Assembly: GCA_030447685.1 (NCBI GenBank)
Contig: JAUJOK010000021.1
Coordinates: 26,347-65,596 of the forward strand
Direction of reading: 5' to 3'
DNA: 39,250 nt
Origin: Armatimonadaceae bacterium
GTDB taxonomy: Bacteria > Armatimonadota > Armatimonadia > Armatimonadales > Armatimonadaceae
Below are positions 7,603 to 15,728 of this stretch, piece after piece. Positions within the stretch are counted from its first letter, which is position 1, and each line of letters starts with the position of its first letter. The position numbers and the translations under genes are program-made. The notes below the pieces were generated by a model. It worked only from the letters and a program-made list of their open reading frames with translations, did not search any database and had not been told where the DNA came from.

Positions 7603-9357
7603 ATGAAGCGTAAATATGCTCTGGACCGTGCGCGGGCGCAGGCGAGCGATGTGCTGGCGGCGACCGGCCTTGTGGCCGCCGATGCCATGACACTGGTGGA
7701 GCCAAAGCCGAATATCCCCGCCGACCTGGCCTTTCCGATCTTCGCGGCGGCAAAGAGCGCGGGCGCGAACCCCGCCGATTTCGCCCGCCGTGTCGCCGAT
7801 GCGGTGACGCTGCCTGCCGACTCCCTGCTCGGCGCGGTCGAGGCGGCGGACGGGTTCGTCAATATACATTTCGCGCCGGAGCGGTTCGCCCGCGCCGTTC
7901 TCGATGATGTGTTTTCTGCGGACGATGCGTACGGCAGGGATGCAGGTATCGGCGCGGAACAGACGCTTGTGGTCGAGTTTTCGTCGCCGAACATCGCGCG
8001 CAAGATGCACGTCGGCCACCTGCGCACCACCGTCATCGGCAACTCTCTGCGTAATATCCTCGTCGCGCTGGGGTATCGTGTCATCACCGATAATCATCTG
8101 GGTGACTGGGGCACGCAGTTCGGCAGCCTGCTGGCCGCGCACGCGCTGTGGGGATGGCCGCCGCAAATGGAAACCGACCCGGTGGAGGCTCTTGTCCAGA
8201 TATACGCCCGCTTCCACGCCGCCGCCGAAGCCGATCCCGCCCTGCGCGATCTGGCCCGCCAGTGGTTCAAGCGGCTCGAAAGCGGCGATGAAGCGGCCCG
8301 CGCTACCTGGAAGCAGTTGGTAAAGATCACGCTCGAGGAGTTCGACCGCACCTATCAGCGTCTGAACATCACGTTCGACACCACGCATGGCGAAAGCTTT
8401 TATGAGCCGATGCTGGAAAGCGTGGTGCGGGAAGCTATCGACAAAGGGGTCGCGCGGGTGGAGGCGGACGGGGCCGTGTCCGTGGGGTTCGGGGAGGCGC
8501 TTCCCTCGTATCTGCTGCAAAAATCGGACGGCGCGACGCTGTACCAGACGCGTGACGTGGCGACCTGTTTGTACCGCTGGCATGAGTACGCTCCCGCCCG
8601 CAATATCTATGTGGTCGGTCAGGAGCAGACGCTGCACTTTCAGCAGGTCTTCGAGACGGTCCGCCGCATGGGCTACCCGGAGATCGCCGACCGCTCCGTC
8701 CACATCTCCTTCGGGGCCGTCACCGATGTCGGGGGACAGCGCTTCTCGATGCGCCGGGGTACGGCCATCTTTCTGGACGAGGTGCTGGACGAAGCCGTCG
8801 CCCGCGCCCGTCAGACTATCGGCGAAAAGATGGCCGAAGGAAAGACAGAGCTATCCGAGGCGGAGCAGGAAACTACCGCCGAGATAATCGGCATCGGCGC
8901 GATTATCTACAACGATCTATACCAGGGGCCGGAGCGTGGTATCCGCTTCGACTGGGACAAACTCCTTTCGTTCGAAGGAAATACCGCGCTTTATATCCAG
9001 TACACCCACGCGCGCTGCCGCTCGATTCTGCGAAAGGCTGACCTTTCTCCTCTGGGCAGGGCAGGGGACTTCAATGCAGCCCTCCTCACCACCCCGGAGG
9101 AGCAGGCGGTTCTCAAGCAGCTTGCGCGCCTGCCCCATGCGCTGCGTGAAGCGGGGGAAAAGTTTCTGCCTGCCCTGATCGCCGAGTGGACCTATAATCT
9201 GGCCCGCGAGTTCGCCCGCTTCTACCACGAGCATCCCGTTCTCGATGCCGCCACGCCGGAACTGCGTCAGGCGCGGCTCGGCCTTGTTCAGGCGGTCGGC
9301 CAGGGGCTGCGAAACGGTTTGGCGCTGCTGGGCATTCGAGCGCCGGAGCGGATGTGA
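7603..9357 (+). CDS. argS: Arginyl-tRNA synthetase
   Basis: This 584-residue class I synthetase charges tRNA-Arg with arginine in the cytoplasm. The N-terminal tRNA D-loop recognition domain (Add1) covers about residues 1-95. VEFSSPNIARKMHVGHLRTT carries the HIGH-equivalent HVGH at 136-139. GDWGTQFG is conserved, and the KMSK-equivalent is the degenerate FSMRRG near 381-386, usual for ArgS. The C-terminal DALR anticodon-binding domain ends with LRNGLALLGIRAPERM, the normal family tail. The frame is open to 7525, but the ATG at 7603, 4 bases after the kinase stop, gives the standard length. The next gene starts before this one has fully cleared (ATG at 9359, 1 base after the stop), so the run is one operon. 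Confidence 0.96.
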   Translation: MKRKYALDRARAQASDVLAATGLVAADAMTLVEPKPNIPADLAFPIFAAAKSAGANPADFARRVADAVTLPADSLLGAVEAADGFVNIHFAPERFARAVLDDVFSADDAYGRDAGIGAEQTLVVEFSSPNIARKMHVGHLRTTVIGNSLRNILVALGYRVITDNHLGDWGTQFGSLLAAHALWGWPPQMETDPVEALVQIYARFHAAAEADPALRDLARQWFKRLESGDEAARATWKQLVKITLEEFDRTYQRLNITFDTTHGESFYEPMLESVVREAIDKGVARVEADGAVSVGFGEALPSYLLQKSDGATLYQTRDVATCLYRWHEYAPARNIYVVGQEQTLHFQQVFETVRRMGYPEIADRSVHISFGAVTDVGGQRFSMRRGTAIFLDEVLDEAVARARQTIGEKMAEGKTELSEAEQETTAEIIGIGAIIYNDLYQGPERGIRFDWDKLLSFEGNTALYIQYTHARCRSILRKADLSPLGRAGDFNAALLTTPEEQAVLKQLARLPHALREAGEKFLPALIAEWTYNLAREFARFYHEHPVLDAATPELRQARLGLVQAVGQGLRNGLALLGIRAPERM

Positions 9358-9358
9358 C

Positions 9359-10009
9359 ATGAGCGTGGGGCAGCCGGGCGCAAAGCAGAGCTTTATCCTC
9401 GGTATCGCGGGTGGCTCCGCGTCGGGTAAAAGTACCTTCGCCGCCGCGCTGGAAGGCGCGCTGACGGCGGGCGAACCGCCGTTGCGGGTGGAAATGGTGG
9501 GTATGGATCGCTACTTTTATCGAGATACGGAACGGGGGCCATCGTTCGTGTCTCCTTCTACCGGCGAGACCATGCCCGACAACAACCATGCTGAGTCGGC
9601 GGACAATGCGCGATTGGTGGTCGATTTAGATGCCCGTCGCGCCGCCCCCGACGCGCCTGATGTGCTTATCGTCGAAGGGCTGATGACGCTGCATCTGCCT
9701 GAGATTCGTAACCGCCTTGACCTGCGGCTTTTTATCGAACTGGATGCGGACGAGCGCGCGCTGCGCCGCCTGCTGCGTAATCTTAAGATAGGCGACCCGA
9801 ACAGCGCCCCCGGCATTATTCGCTACTATCGGGAATGCGCACGTGTCGGTCATGCGCGCTATGTCGAGCCATCGCGCGTCTTTGCCGACCTGATACTGCG
9901 CGGCGACGCCGACTTCGCGCGCACCGCCCCGCCGATTGCCGAGATTATTCGCGCCCGCCGAAATTCACGGGAGCGAGAGGAGCCTTACGACAATGATAGC
10001 AACCTGTAA
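9359..10009 (+). CDS. Uridine-kinase / phosphoribulokinase-like P-loop kinase
   Basis: This 216-residue kinase has the Walker A motif GIAGGSASGKST (Lys24), and the segment MVGMDRYFYRD provides the aspartate and aromatic residues of the uridine kinase active site. VLIVEGLMTLHLPEIRNRLDLRLFIELDADERALRRLLRN matches the Walker B and lid region of the uridine kinase / phosphoribulokinase group. A pyrimidine nucleoside substrate is likely but not proven; related paralogues act on other small molecules. The chosen ATG lies one base after the argS stop, giving the usual 210-residue length although the frame is open upstream. Its last 17 bases overlap the next gene. Operon context (RNA kinase, argS) hints at nucleotide or RNA metabolism. 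Confidence 0.82.
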   Translation: MSVGQPGAKQSFILGIAGGSASGKSTFAAALEGALTAGEPPLRVEMVGMDRYFYRDTERGPSFVSPSTGETMPDNNHAESADNARLVVDLDARRAAPDAPDVLIVEGLMTLHLPEIRNRLDLRLFIELDADERALRRLLRNLKIGDPNSAPGIIRYYRECARVGHARYVEPSRVFADLILRGDADFARTAPPIAEIIRARRNSREREEPYDNDSNL

Positions 10010-10859
10010 TCCGGACGACCTGTATCGTTACACCCGCACTGCTGCGGCGCTGCTCGGCCCCGACGCGCTGAACGAAACGCACATCGCCGACTATCATCAC
10101 GATGGATTTCTCGCCGTCGAAAACGTGCTTGCGCCGGATGAGGTGGCCGGGGCGAAGCAGGCGCTCGATGACTTGATTCATGGGCGGATTCCCGGCTATA
10201 AAGACCTTCAGCCCGAGCCGGAGGTGAAAGATCGCTGGGCGACGATGACCGCAGACGAGCGCGCGGATTCCGTGCGGAAGGTGTGGCAGTTCGTCGAGCA
10301 TGAAGCCCGGCTCAGCGCGCTTACCACGCACCCGGTTCTGCAAAATATCCTCCAGCGGCTGGTCGGCGAGGAGGTTCGGCTGATTCAGGACATGGCGCTT
10401 TTGAAGCCTCCGTTCATCGGTACGGAAAAGCCCTGGCATCAGGACATGGCCTATTTCGGCTGGTCGCCGCCCGAGAAGATCATCGGCGTCTGGATCGCGC
10501 TCGACCCGGCGACAGCGCAAAACGGCTGCATGCATGTCCTGCCCGGAACGCACCGGGAAGGCCCCGTTCCCCACGTCCACGCCCGCGACTGCCAGATACC
10601 CGATGCGCGCGTTCAGGTTGAGCGGGACGTAATCGTCCCGCTCGCGCCGGGCGGGGTGCTGTTCTTTTCGGCATTGCTGCACCACGGAACGCCGCCTAAT
10701 AAGTCCTCTGAACGCCGCTGGGCGCTTCAATACCACTACGCGGGCGAAAGCGCCATGCAGATAACCCGGACGGAGCACGCCGCACTATACCAGGAAGACG
10801 ACCGCTACGCGGGCTGCCGGGGAGCAGGCGGCACGCCGCTGAAGGAACTGAACGAATAG
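9993..10859 (+). CDS. Phytanoyl-CoA dioxygenase (PhyH) family Fe(II)/2-oxoglutarate oxygenase
   Basis: This 288-residue member of the PhyH superfamily would hydroxylate a small molecule using Fe(II), O2 and 2-oxoglutarate. The iron facial triad is visible: WHQDMAYFGW gives His149 and Asp151, and HHGTPPNKS gives the distal histidine (230 or 231). RRWALQYHY supplies the basic residue that binds the 2-oxoglutarate carboxylate. IGVWIALDPATAQNGCMHVLPGTH is the typical core strand region. The start ATG is inside the kinase gene (17-base overlap) with GAGAGGAG just upstream (9974-9981), indicating coupled translation. PhyH proteins act on many substrates, so the target is unknown. Two other paralogues (34093 and 36815) occur in this window. 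Confidence 0.9.
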   Translation: MIATCNPDDLYRYTRTAAALLGPDALNETHIADYHHDGFLAVENVLAPDEVAGAKQALDDLIHGRIPGYKDLQPEPEVKDRWATMTADERADSVRKVWQFVEHEARLSALTTHPVLQNILQRLVGEEVRLIQDMALLKPPFIGTEKPWHQDMAYFGWSPPEKIIGVWIALDPATAQNGCMHVLPGTHREGPVPHVHARDCQIPDARVQVERDVIVPLAPGGVLFFSALLHHGTPPNKSSERRWALQYHYAGESAMQITRTEHAALYQEDDRYAGCRGAGGTPLKELNE

Positions 10860-11093
10860 GTGAGGCAGAACAGGAAAAATGTCCGCCCCGCAGGCGACGG
10901 TCGCCCCTGGTGGTGGGATGGTCTTACCGCGCTGGCCTTCTGGGGGAACGCACTGGTCGTCGGCAAATTCATGACCCGCACGCTGGGGCCGATTGCGGGC
11001 CTGTTCGTCTTCGCCATTCTCGCCGGACTGGGCTGGTTCTTTGGCCGCGCCGCCTGGCAAGGACTGATGGATGCGCGCGACGGCAAAGGATAA
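10860..11093 (+). CDS. Small membrane protein of unknown function
   Basis: This 77-residue open frame starts at a GTG immediately after the PhyH stop codon. It has a basic, tryptophan-rich N-terminus (GRPWWWDG) and two predicted hydrophobic segments (about 22-36 and 42-60, IAGLFVFAILAGLGWFF), so a small inner-membrane protein is likely. No family is recognised. The abutting start, shared strand and intact frame support it as the last gene of the kinase-argS-PhyH operon. A strong ribosome site is missing, which lowers confidence in the exact start. Confidence 0.5.
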   Translation: MRQNRKNVRPAGDGRPWWWDGLTALAFWGNALVVGKFMTRTLGPIAGLFVFAILAGLGWFFGRAAWQGLMDARDGKG

Positions 11094-11139
11094 GACGGGG
11101 CGATCAGGCTTGCTTGTTCGTAAGGTATAACGAAGGGGT

Positions 11140-12378
11140 ATGGCTGCTGCTTCCCACCCCGACGACCGCTTCGCCCCGCTGCGCTCTCCGGATTTTCGGA
11201 ACCTGTGGATGGGACAGATCATCTCCGCTGCCGGTTCGCACATGCAGGTCGCTGCTTTGAACTGGCAGATTTACGAAGTCACCCAATCCCCCGTCGCTCT
11301 GGGAATGATCGGGCTGGTGCGGGTGGTTCCCATCATATTCTTTTCGCTTATCGGCGGCATGACTGCCGATGCACACGACCGGCGGCGCGTACTGCTCGTC
11401 ACCCAGTCCGCCCTGACCGGGGTCGCCCTCTGCCTGGCGGTGCTGAGCGCCACAGGCCGGATCAGCGCCCTGGCAATCTATATACTTACCGCTATCGGGG
11501 CGGCGGCTATCGCCTTCGACAACCCCGCCCGGCAGGCGCTCATTCCCTCGCTGGTGCCCAGAGAGCAGCTTCCCAGGGCGCTGGCGCTCAATTCCACTGG
11601 CTTTCAAGTCGCCCATATCTGCGGGCCGATGCTCGCGGGGCTGATAATCGGCTGGCGCGGCCCCGGCGTCGCCTATCTTTTCAACGCCGTTTCCTTCCTT
11701 GCGGTCATCGGCGCGCTGCTCTTTCTGCGCTATCGCCCCACGGAGGCCGCAACCAGCAATATCGACCTGGATGCACTGAAGGAAGGGCTGCGCTTCGTCT
11801 GGCAGACGCCGATACTCGTCTCCGCAGTGACGCTGGACTTTTTCGCCACCTTCTTTTCCTCGGCTACCGCGCTGCTGCCCATATTCGCTAAAGATGTCCT
11901 GCATGTCGGCCCGACCGGTTACGGCTTTCTTCTGGCGGCCCCGGCGCTCGGGTCGCTGGCCGCAGGCGCGACAATGTCGGTTCTGCCGCCGCTGGTGCGC
12001 CAGGGCCGGGCGATGCTGTGGGCGGTGGTCGTCTATGGGGTCGCCACTATCGGCTTCGGTTTATCGTCCTGGTTCTGGATTTCCGCGCTGTTTCTGGCGG
12101 GCACGGGCGCGTCTGATACGGTCAACACCGTTCTGCGCCAGACCATCCGCCAGACGGTGACGCCCGACCGCCTGCGGGGCCGCATGGTTTCGGTGACGAT
12201 GATCTTTTTCATGGGCGGCCCGCAGTTGGGCGAACTGGAAGCGGGGCTGGTGGCGGCCTGGTTAGGCGCGCCCGCCTCGGTCGTCACCGGCGGCATCGGC
12301 TGCCTGTTCACCGCCGTCATGGTCGCCCGATTAGCCCCCGTCCTGCGGAATTATCAGGGAGTAGTACCTGACAAGTGA
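11140..12378 (+). CDS. MFS transporter, enterobactin-exporter-like (MFS_3)
   Basis: This 412-residue polytopic protein has about 12 hydrophobic segments and starts with RSPDFRNLWMGQIISAAGSHM, the beginning of the MFS_3 group that includes the EntS exporter. GGMTADAHDRRRVLL is the MFS motif A loop between helices 2 and 3. AIAFDNPARQALIPSLVPREQL is also characteristic of this group. Such proteins export small molecules such as siderophores or drugs by proton antiport; the substrate here is unknown. The gene stands alone on the plus strand, 46 bases after the small membrane gene. Its stop codon lies inside the first unit of a 93-bp tandem repeat, which may have supplied or altered the last codons. 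Confidence 0.9.
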   Translation: MAAASHPDDRFAPLRSPDFRNLWMGQIISAAGSHMQVAALNWQIYEVTQSPVALGMIGLVRVVPIIFFSLIGGMTADAHDRRRVLLVTQSALTGVALCLAVLSATGRISALAIYILTAIGAAAIAFDNPARQALIPSLVPREQLPRALALNSTGFQVAHICGPMLAGLIIGWRGPGVAYLFNAVSFLAVIGALLFLRYRPTEAATSNIDLDALKEGLRFVWQTPILVSAVTLDFFATFFSSATALLPIFAKDVLHVGPTGYGFLLAAPALGSLAAGATMSVLPPLVRQGRAMLWAVVVYGVATIGFGLSSWFWISALFLAGTGASDTVNTVLRQTIRQTVTPDRLRGRMVSVTMIFFMGGPQLGELEAGLVAAWLGAPASVVTGGIGCLFTAVMVARLAPVLRNYQGVVPDK

Positions 12379-12559
12379 TCTCGCCCTTACCTCCACAAGT
12401 GCCCGTCGAATGGCAAGCGTAGCGCAGTTGCGGCTACGGAAAACACAAAGTCCGCCTTCGCGGACCAGTGATCCCGCCCTTACCTCCACCAGGCCCCGTC
12501 GAAGGCCACGCGTCGCGCTGTTGCGCCTCCCTAAACCACAAAGCCCGCCTCCGCGGACT
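12374..12559 (+). repeat. Two-copy 93-bp tandem repeat over the MFS stop codon
   Basis: Units 12374-12466 and 12467-12559 are each exactly 93 bases and align end to end with scattered substitutions. Both begin AGTGATC(T/C)CGCCCTTACC and end in a palindromic (A/C)AAAG(T/C)CCGCC..CGCGGAC block. The first unit covers the MFS stop codon. A third, inverted end follows: GTCCGCGAAGGCGGACTT at 12581-12598 is the exact reverse complement of 12449-12466. The rest of the 280-base gap up to 12658 has no gene. Confidence 0.75.
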
Positions 12560-12658
12560 GGCGACCCCTCTCCCTCCCCAGTCCGCGAAGGCGGACTTCG
12601 TACCTTTACAGCCTCGGATTCATCCGACGGTGACTGCTCCGTGAGGAGGGGGCTTCCC

Positions 12659-13462
12659 TCACTGCGGAAGCGTATAGCGGATGGGACTGCTGCCGTTGAC
12701 GGAAACCAGTACGTTGCGATTGGTCGGGGTATCGGAGGTAAAGCCAACCGTCAGCGTGATTGCCTGATTACCCACCGGCGGCGTATAACCGATGGCCGCC
12801 GTGCCGGATTGGGGCAGGCCACTGCTGTTGTTCGTGGGGTTGATGACCAGGTTCGTCAGCGCGACGCTGTAGCTTGTCCCGCTGGTGACGGTCAGGTTCG
12901 CTGTCGGAATGGTTATCAGGCCGTTGTCCGCCACGGTGAGGCTGAACGGCCCGCTGAGCGTGGTGTTATCAACGGTCAAATTCGTGCTGCCCGACAGCGA
13001 CAACGGCGAGGAGAAGGAGTTGACCGCCAGCGTCATTGTTCCCGTCACCGGTCTGTTATTGACGGCGAAGTTCTGGAAGGCCAGGGTCGCCTGATTCCCG
13101 CCGAACACGTAATTGACCGTCGCCGCGCCCGCGTAGGACGTGCCCCCTGCCGAACAGCCGCTGCCGTAGTCGAGCGTAATCAGGGAGGACTGCCCGTTTT
13201 TGGCGACGCTCTTGGCGGGGCAGGTGCCGCTCGGCCCGGTGCTGCCGCCCTGGGCCGAAAAGTCCGAAGCCTCCAGGTCGTTCAACGCACCGCCCAGCAC
13301 GCCTGCCAGCGAGCGCAGTGATCCGGTGACGTTATTGACAGCCGCCTGCTGGTCGGAAGTGAGCGTGGAAAACCCCGGCCCGCCGCCGCTCCCGCCGCAT
13401 CCCCAGTGCGGGAAACCGGCTGTCAGAAAAAGCAAAGCAAGCAGCACGTATCGTCGGTTCAT
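12659..13462 (-). CDS. Probable secreted lipoprotein of unknown function
   Basis: This 267-residue protein begins with a basic signal sequence and hydrophobic core (MNRRYVLLALLFLTAGFPHWGC) and then a Gly/Ser linker. Cys22 is a plausible lipid-attachment site, though HWGC is a weak lipobox. The mature part is rich in Ser, Thr, Asn and Gly and shows alternating hydrophobic beta-strand patterns (TGTMTLAVNSF, SLTVADNGLITIPTANLTV), so it is probably an all-beta surface protein. No family is recognised. The frame is open upstream to 13543, but the ATG at 13462 with GAGAGAGG before it and the signal peptide fix the start. A 10-bp inverted repeat sits just upstream. It is divergent from the glycosyltransferase gene. 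Confidence 0.68.
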   Translation of the reverse strand: MNRRYVLLALLFLTAGFPHWGCGGSGGGPGFSTLTSDQQAAVNNVTGSLRSLAGVLGGALNDLEASDFSAQGGSTGPSGTCPAKSVAKNGQSSLITLDYGSGCSAGGTSYAGAATVNYVFGGNQATLAFQNFAVNNRPVTGTMTLAVNSFSSPLSLSGSTNLTVDNTTLSGPFSLTVADNGLITIPTANLTVTSGTSYSVALTNLVINPTNNSSGLPQSGTAAIGYTPPVGNQAITLTVGFTSDTPTNRNVLVSVNGSSPIRYTLPQ

Positions 13463-13477
13463 TCGGCGGCCCTCTCT

Positions 13478-13502
13478 CTTGTGGCGCTCATCGCGCCACA
13501 AG
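13478..13502. promoter_or_regulatory. 10-bp perfect inverted repeat upstream of the lipoprotein gene
   Basis: CTTGTGGCGC (13478-13487) and GCGCCACAAG (13493-13502) form a perfect inverted repeat with a 5-base spacer, 16 bases upstream of the lipoprotein ATG in the divergent region shared with the glycosyltransferase gene. It could be an operator or an mRNA hairpin; nothing shows which. Confidence 0.45.
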
Positions 13503-13603
13503 CGCATATTCGTTAAACTGCCGGGAGATTCCTGTCTGCCCATTCGACGGGCGGAGTGACGGCGAAAACCCCGCCTGTGTTACAATGACCGCAGAGGTGA
13601 TTC

Positions 13604-14590
13604 TTGCTTTCCGCCTGCATCGTGAACTGGAACACGCGCGACGAACTGCGGGCATGTCTGCGGGCGCTTGCCGCCCATCCGTTCAGCGGCGGGCAGGAGG
13701 TCATCGTCGTTGACAACGCCTCGGCGGACGGCTCGGCGCAGATGGTGCGCGATGAATTTCCCGATATACGGCTGATCGCGAATGCCGTCAACGAAAACTA
13801 CGCGCGGGGAACGAACCTGGCGCTCGCGGCAGCGACCGGCGACCTTTTGCTGCTTTTGAACCCCGATGCCGCCGTCACGGCAGGCGCACTGGACACGCTC
13901 GCCGCCTTCCTGCGCTCCCAGCCGAAAGCCGCCGCCGCTGCGCCGAAACTTGTCCATGCCGACGGGCGGACGCAGGCGTCGGTGCGCGGCTTTCCCGATC
14001 CGGGCGCGCTGTTCTGGGACATTTGCGGCCTGGCGCGCGTATTTCCGAATAGCCGTGTCTTCGGGGCGTACCGGCAGACGTTTTTCGACTACGACAAAGC
14101 AGGACCCGCGCCGCAGCCGATGGCGTCTTGCTTTCTGATGACCCGGCAGGCGTATATGGCTGTGGGGCCGATGGATGAGCGATTCCCGCTGTTCTTCAAC
14201 GATGTGGACTGGTGCCTGCGGGCGCGCGATGCGGGACTGAACATCTACTATACGCCCAACGCGGTGGTGATACACGGGGGCGGCGCGAGCACGAACAAAG
14301 TGCGCAAGACGGCGGTATGGGAATCGCACCGTGCTTTGCTGCGGCTGTATGAGAAGCACTACCGGACGAAGATTTCGCCACCGGCAGGAACGCTGGTGCG
14401 CCTGATGGTGACGCTGGGCGCGTGGGCGCGCACGGGGCGCTGGGGGGAACGACTTGCGGACAGAAGCGGCGACAGACCTGCGGATTTGCATCGTGAGCTG
14501 GAACACGAAAACGGACCTGCGCGCCTGCCTCCAGAGCCTGCCCCCGGCAGCGGTGACGCGGCGGCGCGTGGAAACCGTGGTGGTGGATAA
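13604..14590 (+). CDS. Family 2 glycosyltransferase (first of two)
   Basis: This GT-A fold glycosyltransferase (328 codons as read) probably transfers a sugar during surface polysaccharide synthesis. It opens with the family signature ACIVNWNTRDELRACLRAL, then VDNASADGSAQMV, and the metal-binding region is LLLLNPDAAV. FFNDVDWCLRARDAG is the acceptor-side ED/DW motif of the rhamnosyltransferase-like WcaE/GT2 group. The start is TTG at 13604 with AGAGGTGA directly upstream. After about residue 280 (LGAWARTGRWGE) the sequence turns into a low-complexity tail that overlaps the next gene by 137 bases. A G6 run at about 14442-14447 could hide an indel, so the true end may be near 14497. The identity is clear; the C-terminus is not. 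Confidence 0.85.
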   Translation: MLSACIVNWNTRDELRACLRALAAHPFSGGQEVIVVDNASADGSAQMVRDEFPDIRLIANAVNENYARGTNLALAAATGDLLLLLNPDAAVTAGALDTLAAFLRSQPKAAAAAPKLVHADGRTQASVRGFPDPGALFWDICGLARVFPNSRVFGAYRQTFFDYDKAGPAPQPMASCFLMTRQAYMAVGPMDERFPLFFNDVDWCLRARDAGLNIYYTPNAVVIHGGGASTNKVRKTAVWESHRALLRLYEKHYRTKISPPAGTLVRLMVTLGAWARTGRWGERLADRSGDRPADLHRELEHENGPARLPPEPAPGSGDAAARGNRGGG

Positions 14591-15254
14591 CGCCTCCGAG
14601 GACGGCAGCCCGGAAATGGTGGCGGATGAGTTTCCCGATGTCTGTCTGCTTCGCTCCCGAACTAACGAGGGATTTTCCGGCGGAAACAATCGGGCGCTGT
14701 CGGGCCTGGACGCCCGTTATGCCCTGCTTCTGAACTCGGATGCCGCGCCGCACCCCGGCGCGCTGGACACGCTGCTGGACTTCGCGGACGCGCACCCCGA
14801 CATTGGTATCATCGGCCCCAAGGTGGTGAACCCGGACGGCTCGCTCCAGTATTCGTGCCGCCGCTTCCCCACGTTCGCCGCCGGGCTGTTCCGCAATGTC
14901 TACCTGGGACGGCTTTTTCCGAACAATCAGCCCGCCGCCGATTATCTGATGCAGGACTTCGATCACGCCTCCGTCCGCGACGTGGATTGGGTTTCCGGCT
15001 GCGCTCTGCTGATTCGCCGCGAGTGTCTGGAGCAGGTCGGCCCACTGGATGCCGCGACCTTCTTTATGTACTGCGAGGACATGGACTGGTGTCTGCGCGC
15101 CCATCAAGCAAGCTGGCGCGTCGCCTACTTCCCGGACGCCGTCATCACGCATTTCGCCGCCACCGTTTCGCCACTGCTGCGCCCACTGGTGCCGGTCGGA
15201 ATTTTCTGCGCGCCGCCGTGCGTATCGCTCGCCGCCGTTTCATCAATCCAGTAA
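14454..15254 (+). CDS. Family 2 glycosyltransferase (second of two)
   Basis: This second GT2 enzyme (266 codons) is a close paralogue of the gene before it and probably arose by duplication. Matching blocks include LRICIVSWNTKTDLRACLQS against ACIVNWNTRDELRACL, VVVDNASEDGSPEMV, LLLNSDAAPHPGALDTL and MYCEDMDWCLRAH. The TTG start lies inside the first gene. After VITHF (about residue 228) similarity to its partner is lost and the last 30 residues (VSPLLRPLVPVGIF...) look like a changed frame, so the end may be truncated. It would act on the same polysaccharide as its neighbour and the downstream ligase-like gene. Confidence 0.82.
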   Translation: MRTEAATDLRICIVSWNTKTDLRACLQSLPPAAVTRRRVETVVVDNASEDGSPEMVADEFPDVCLLRSRTNEGFSGGNNRALSGLDARYALLLNSDAAPHPGALDTLLDFADAHPDIGIIGPKVVNPDGSLQYSCRRFPTFAAGLFRNVYLGRLFPNNQPAADYLMQDFDHASVRDVDWVSGCALLIRRECLEQVGPLDAATFFMYCEDMDWCLRAHQASWRVAYFPDAVITHFAATVSPLLRPLVPVGIFCAPPCVSLAAVSSIQ

Positions 15255-15319
15255 TAAACTTTCGTTGGGGCATAGGGGCCGTGGCAAAGCGTAGAAAAGC
15301 CCCCCCCCGCCCGGCCCTC

Positions 15320-15465
15320 ACCCCCCAACCCCCTCTCCCACGCTGCGGGGCGAGCGTCGCCTGCGGGAGAGGGGGGCCGGAGGGACTTTCGCCCCTCTCT
15401 CCGCAGGGCGGGCCGAATGCCGGGCGCGCAGCACCATTGGATGCCCCTGCGGGGACGCGGCGGGG
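15320..15465 (+). repeat. C/G-rich repeat, copy A
   Basis: This element shares ordered blocks with copy B at 16775-16920: CTCTCCCACGCTGCGGGGC (15333-15351 and 16788-16806), CGCAGGGCGG (15402 and 16842), GGGCGCGCAGC (15422 and 16860) and CCTGCGGGGACG (15446 and 16884). Spacing between the last three blocks differs by only one to two bases. It lies between the second glycosyltransferase and the first readable segment of the ligase gene. Confidence 0.65.
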
Positions 15466-15646
15466 TTTAGGGGCTCTCTTGCCTCCTTCGGGCCGCTGGG
15501 GCGGGCCGGATTCTTCGCCCTGCTCGCTGCCCTGGTGCTCGCCCCGGCGCTCGGCGGCGTTCCGGGCGGCTCCGCCTATGGCGGCGACCCCGCTCTCGGC
15601 ATCCTGCGCCTTCTTGTGTTGCTGGGAGCGCTGTGTCTGGTGGCTG

Positions 15647-15728
15647 CCCCGCCCCCACAATGGGGGTGCCCGAAGGGGCGGCGCGAGGTCGTTCCCTCTG
15701 GCACCCCCATTATTGGGGGCGGGGGGGG
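15647..15728. mobile_element. 82-bp palindromic MITE-like insertion in the ligase gene
   Basis: The left arm 15647-15670 (CCCCGCCCCCACAATGGGGGTGCC) is the inverted partner of 15700-15724, differing only by CAAT versus AATAAT in the middle. Removing 15647-15728 joins GTG GCT G to CA AAA CTT and restores one frame, reading LVAAKLAVWTLFGL. Since 82 is 1 modulo 3, the insertion alone accounts for the frame change. GC flanks both sides and may be a 2-bp target duplication. The right arm is shared with 4575-4604. Confidence 0.7.
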
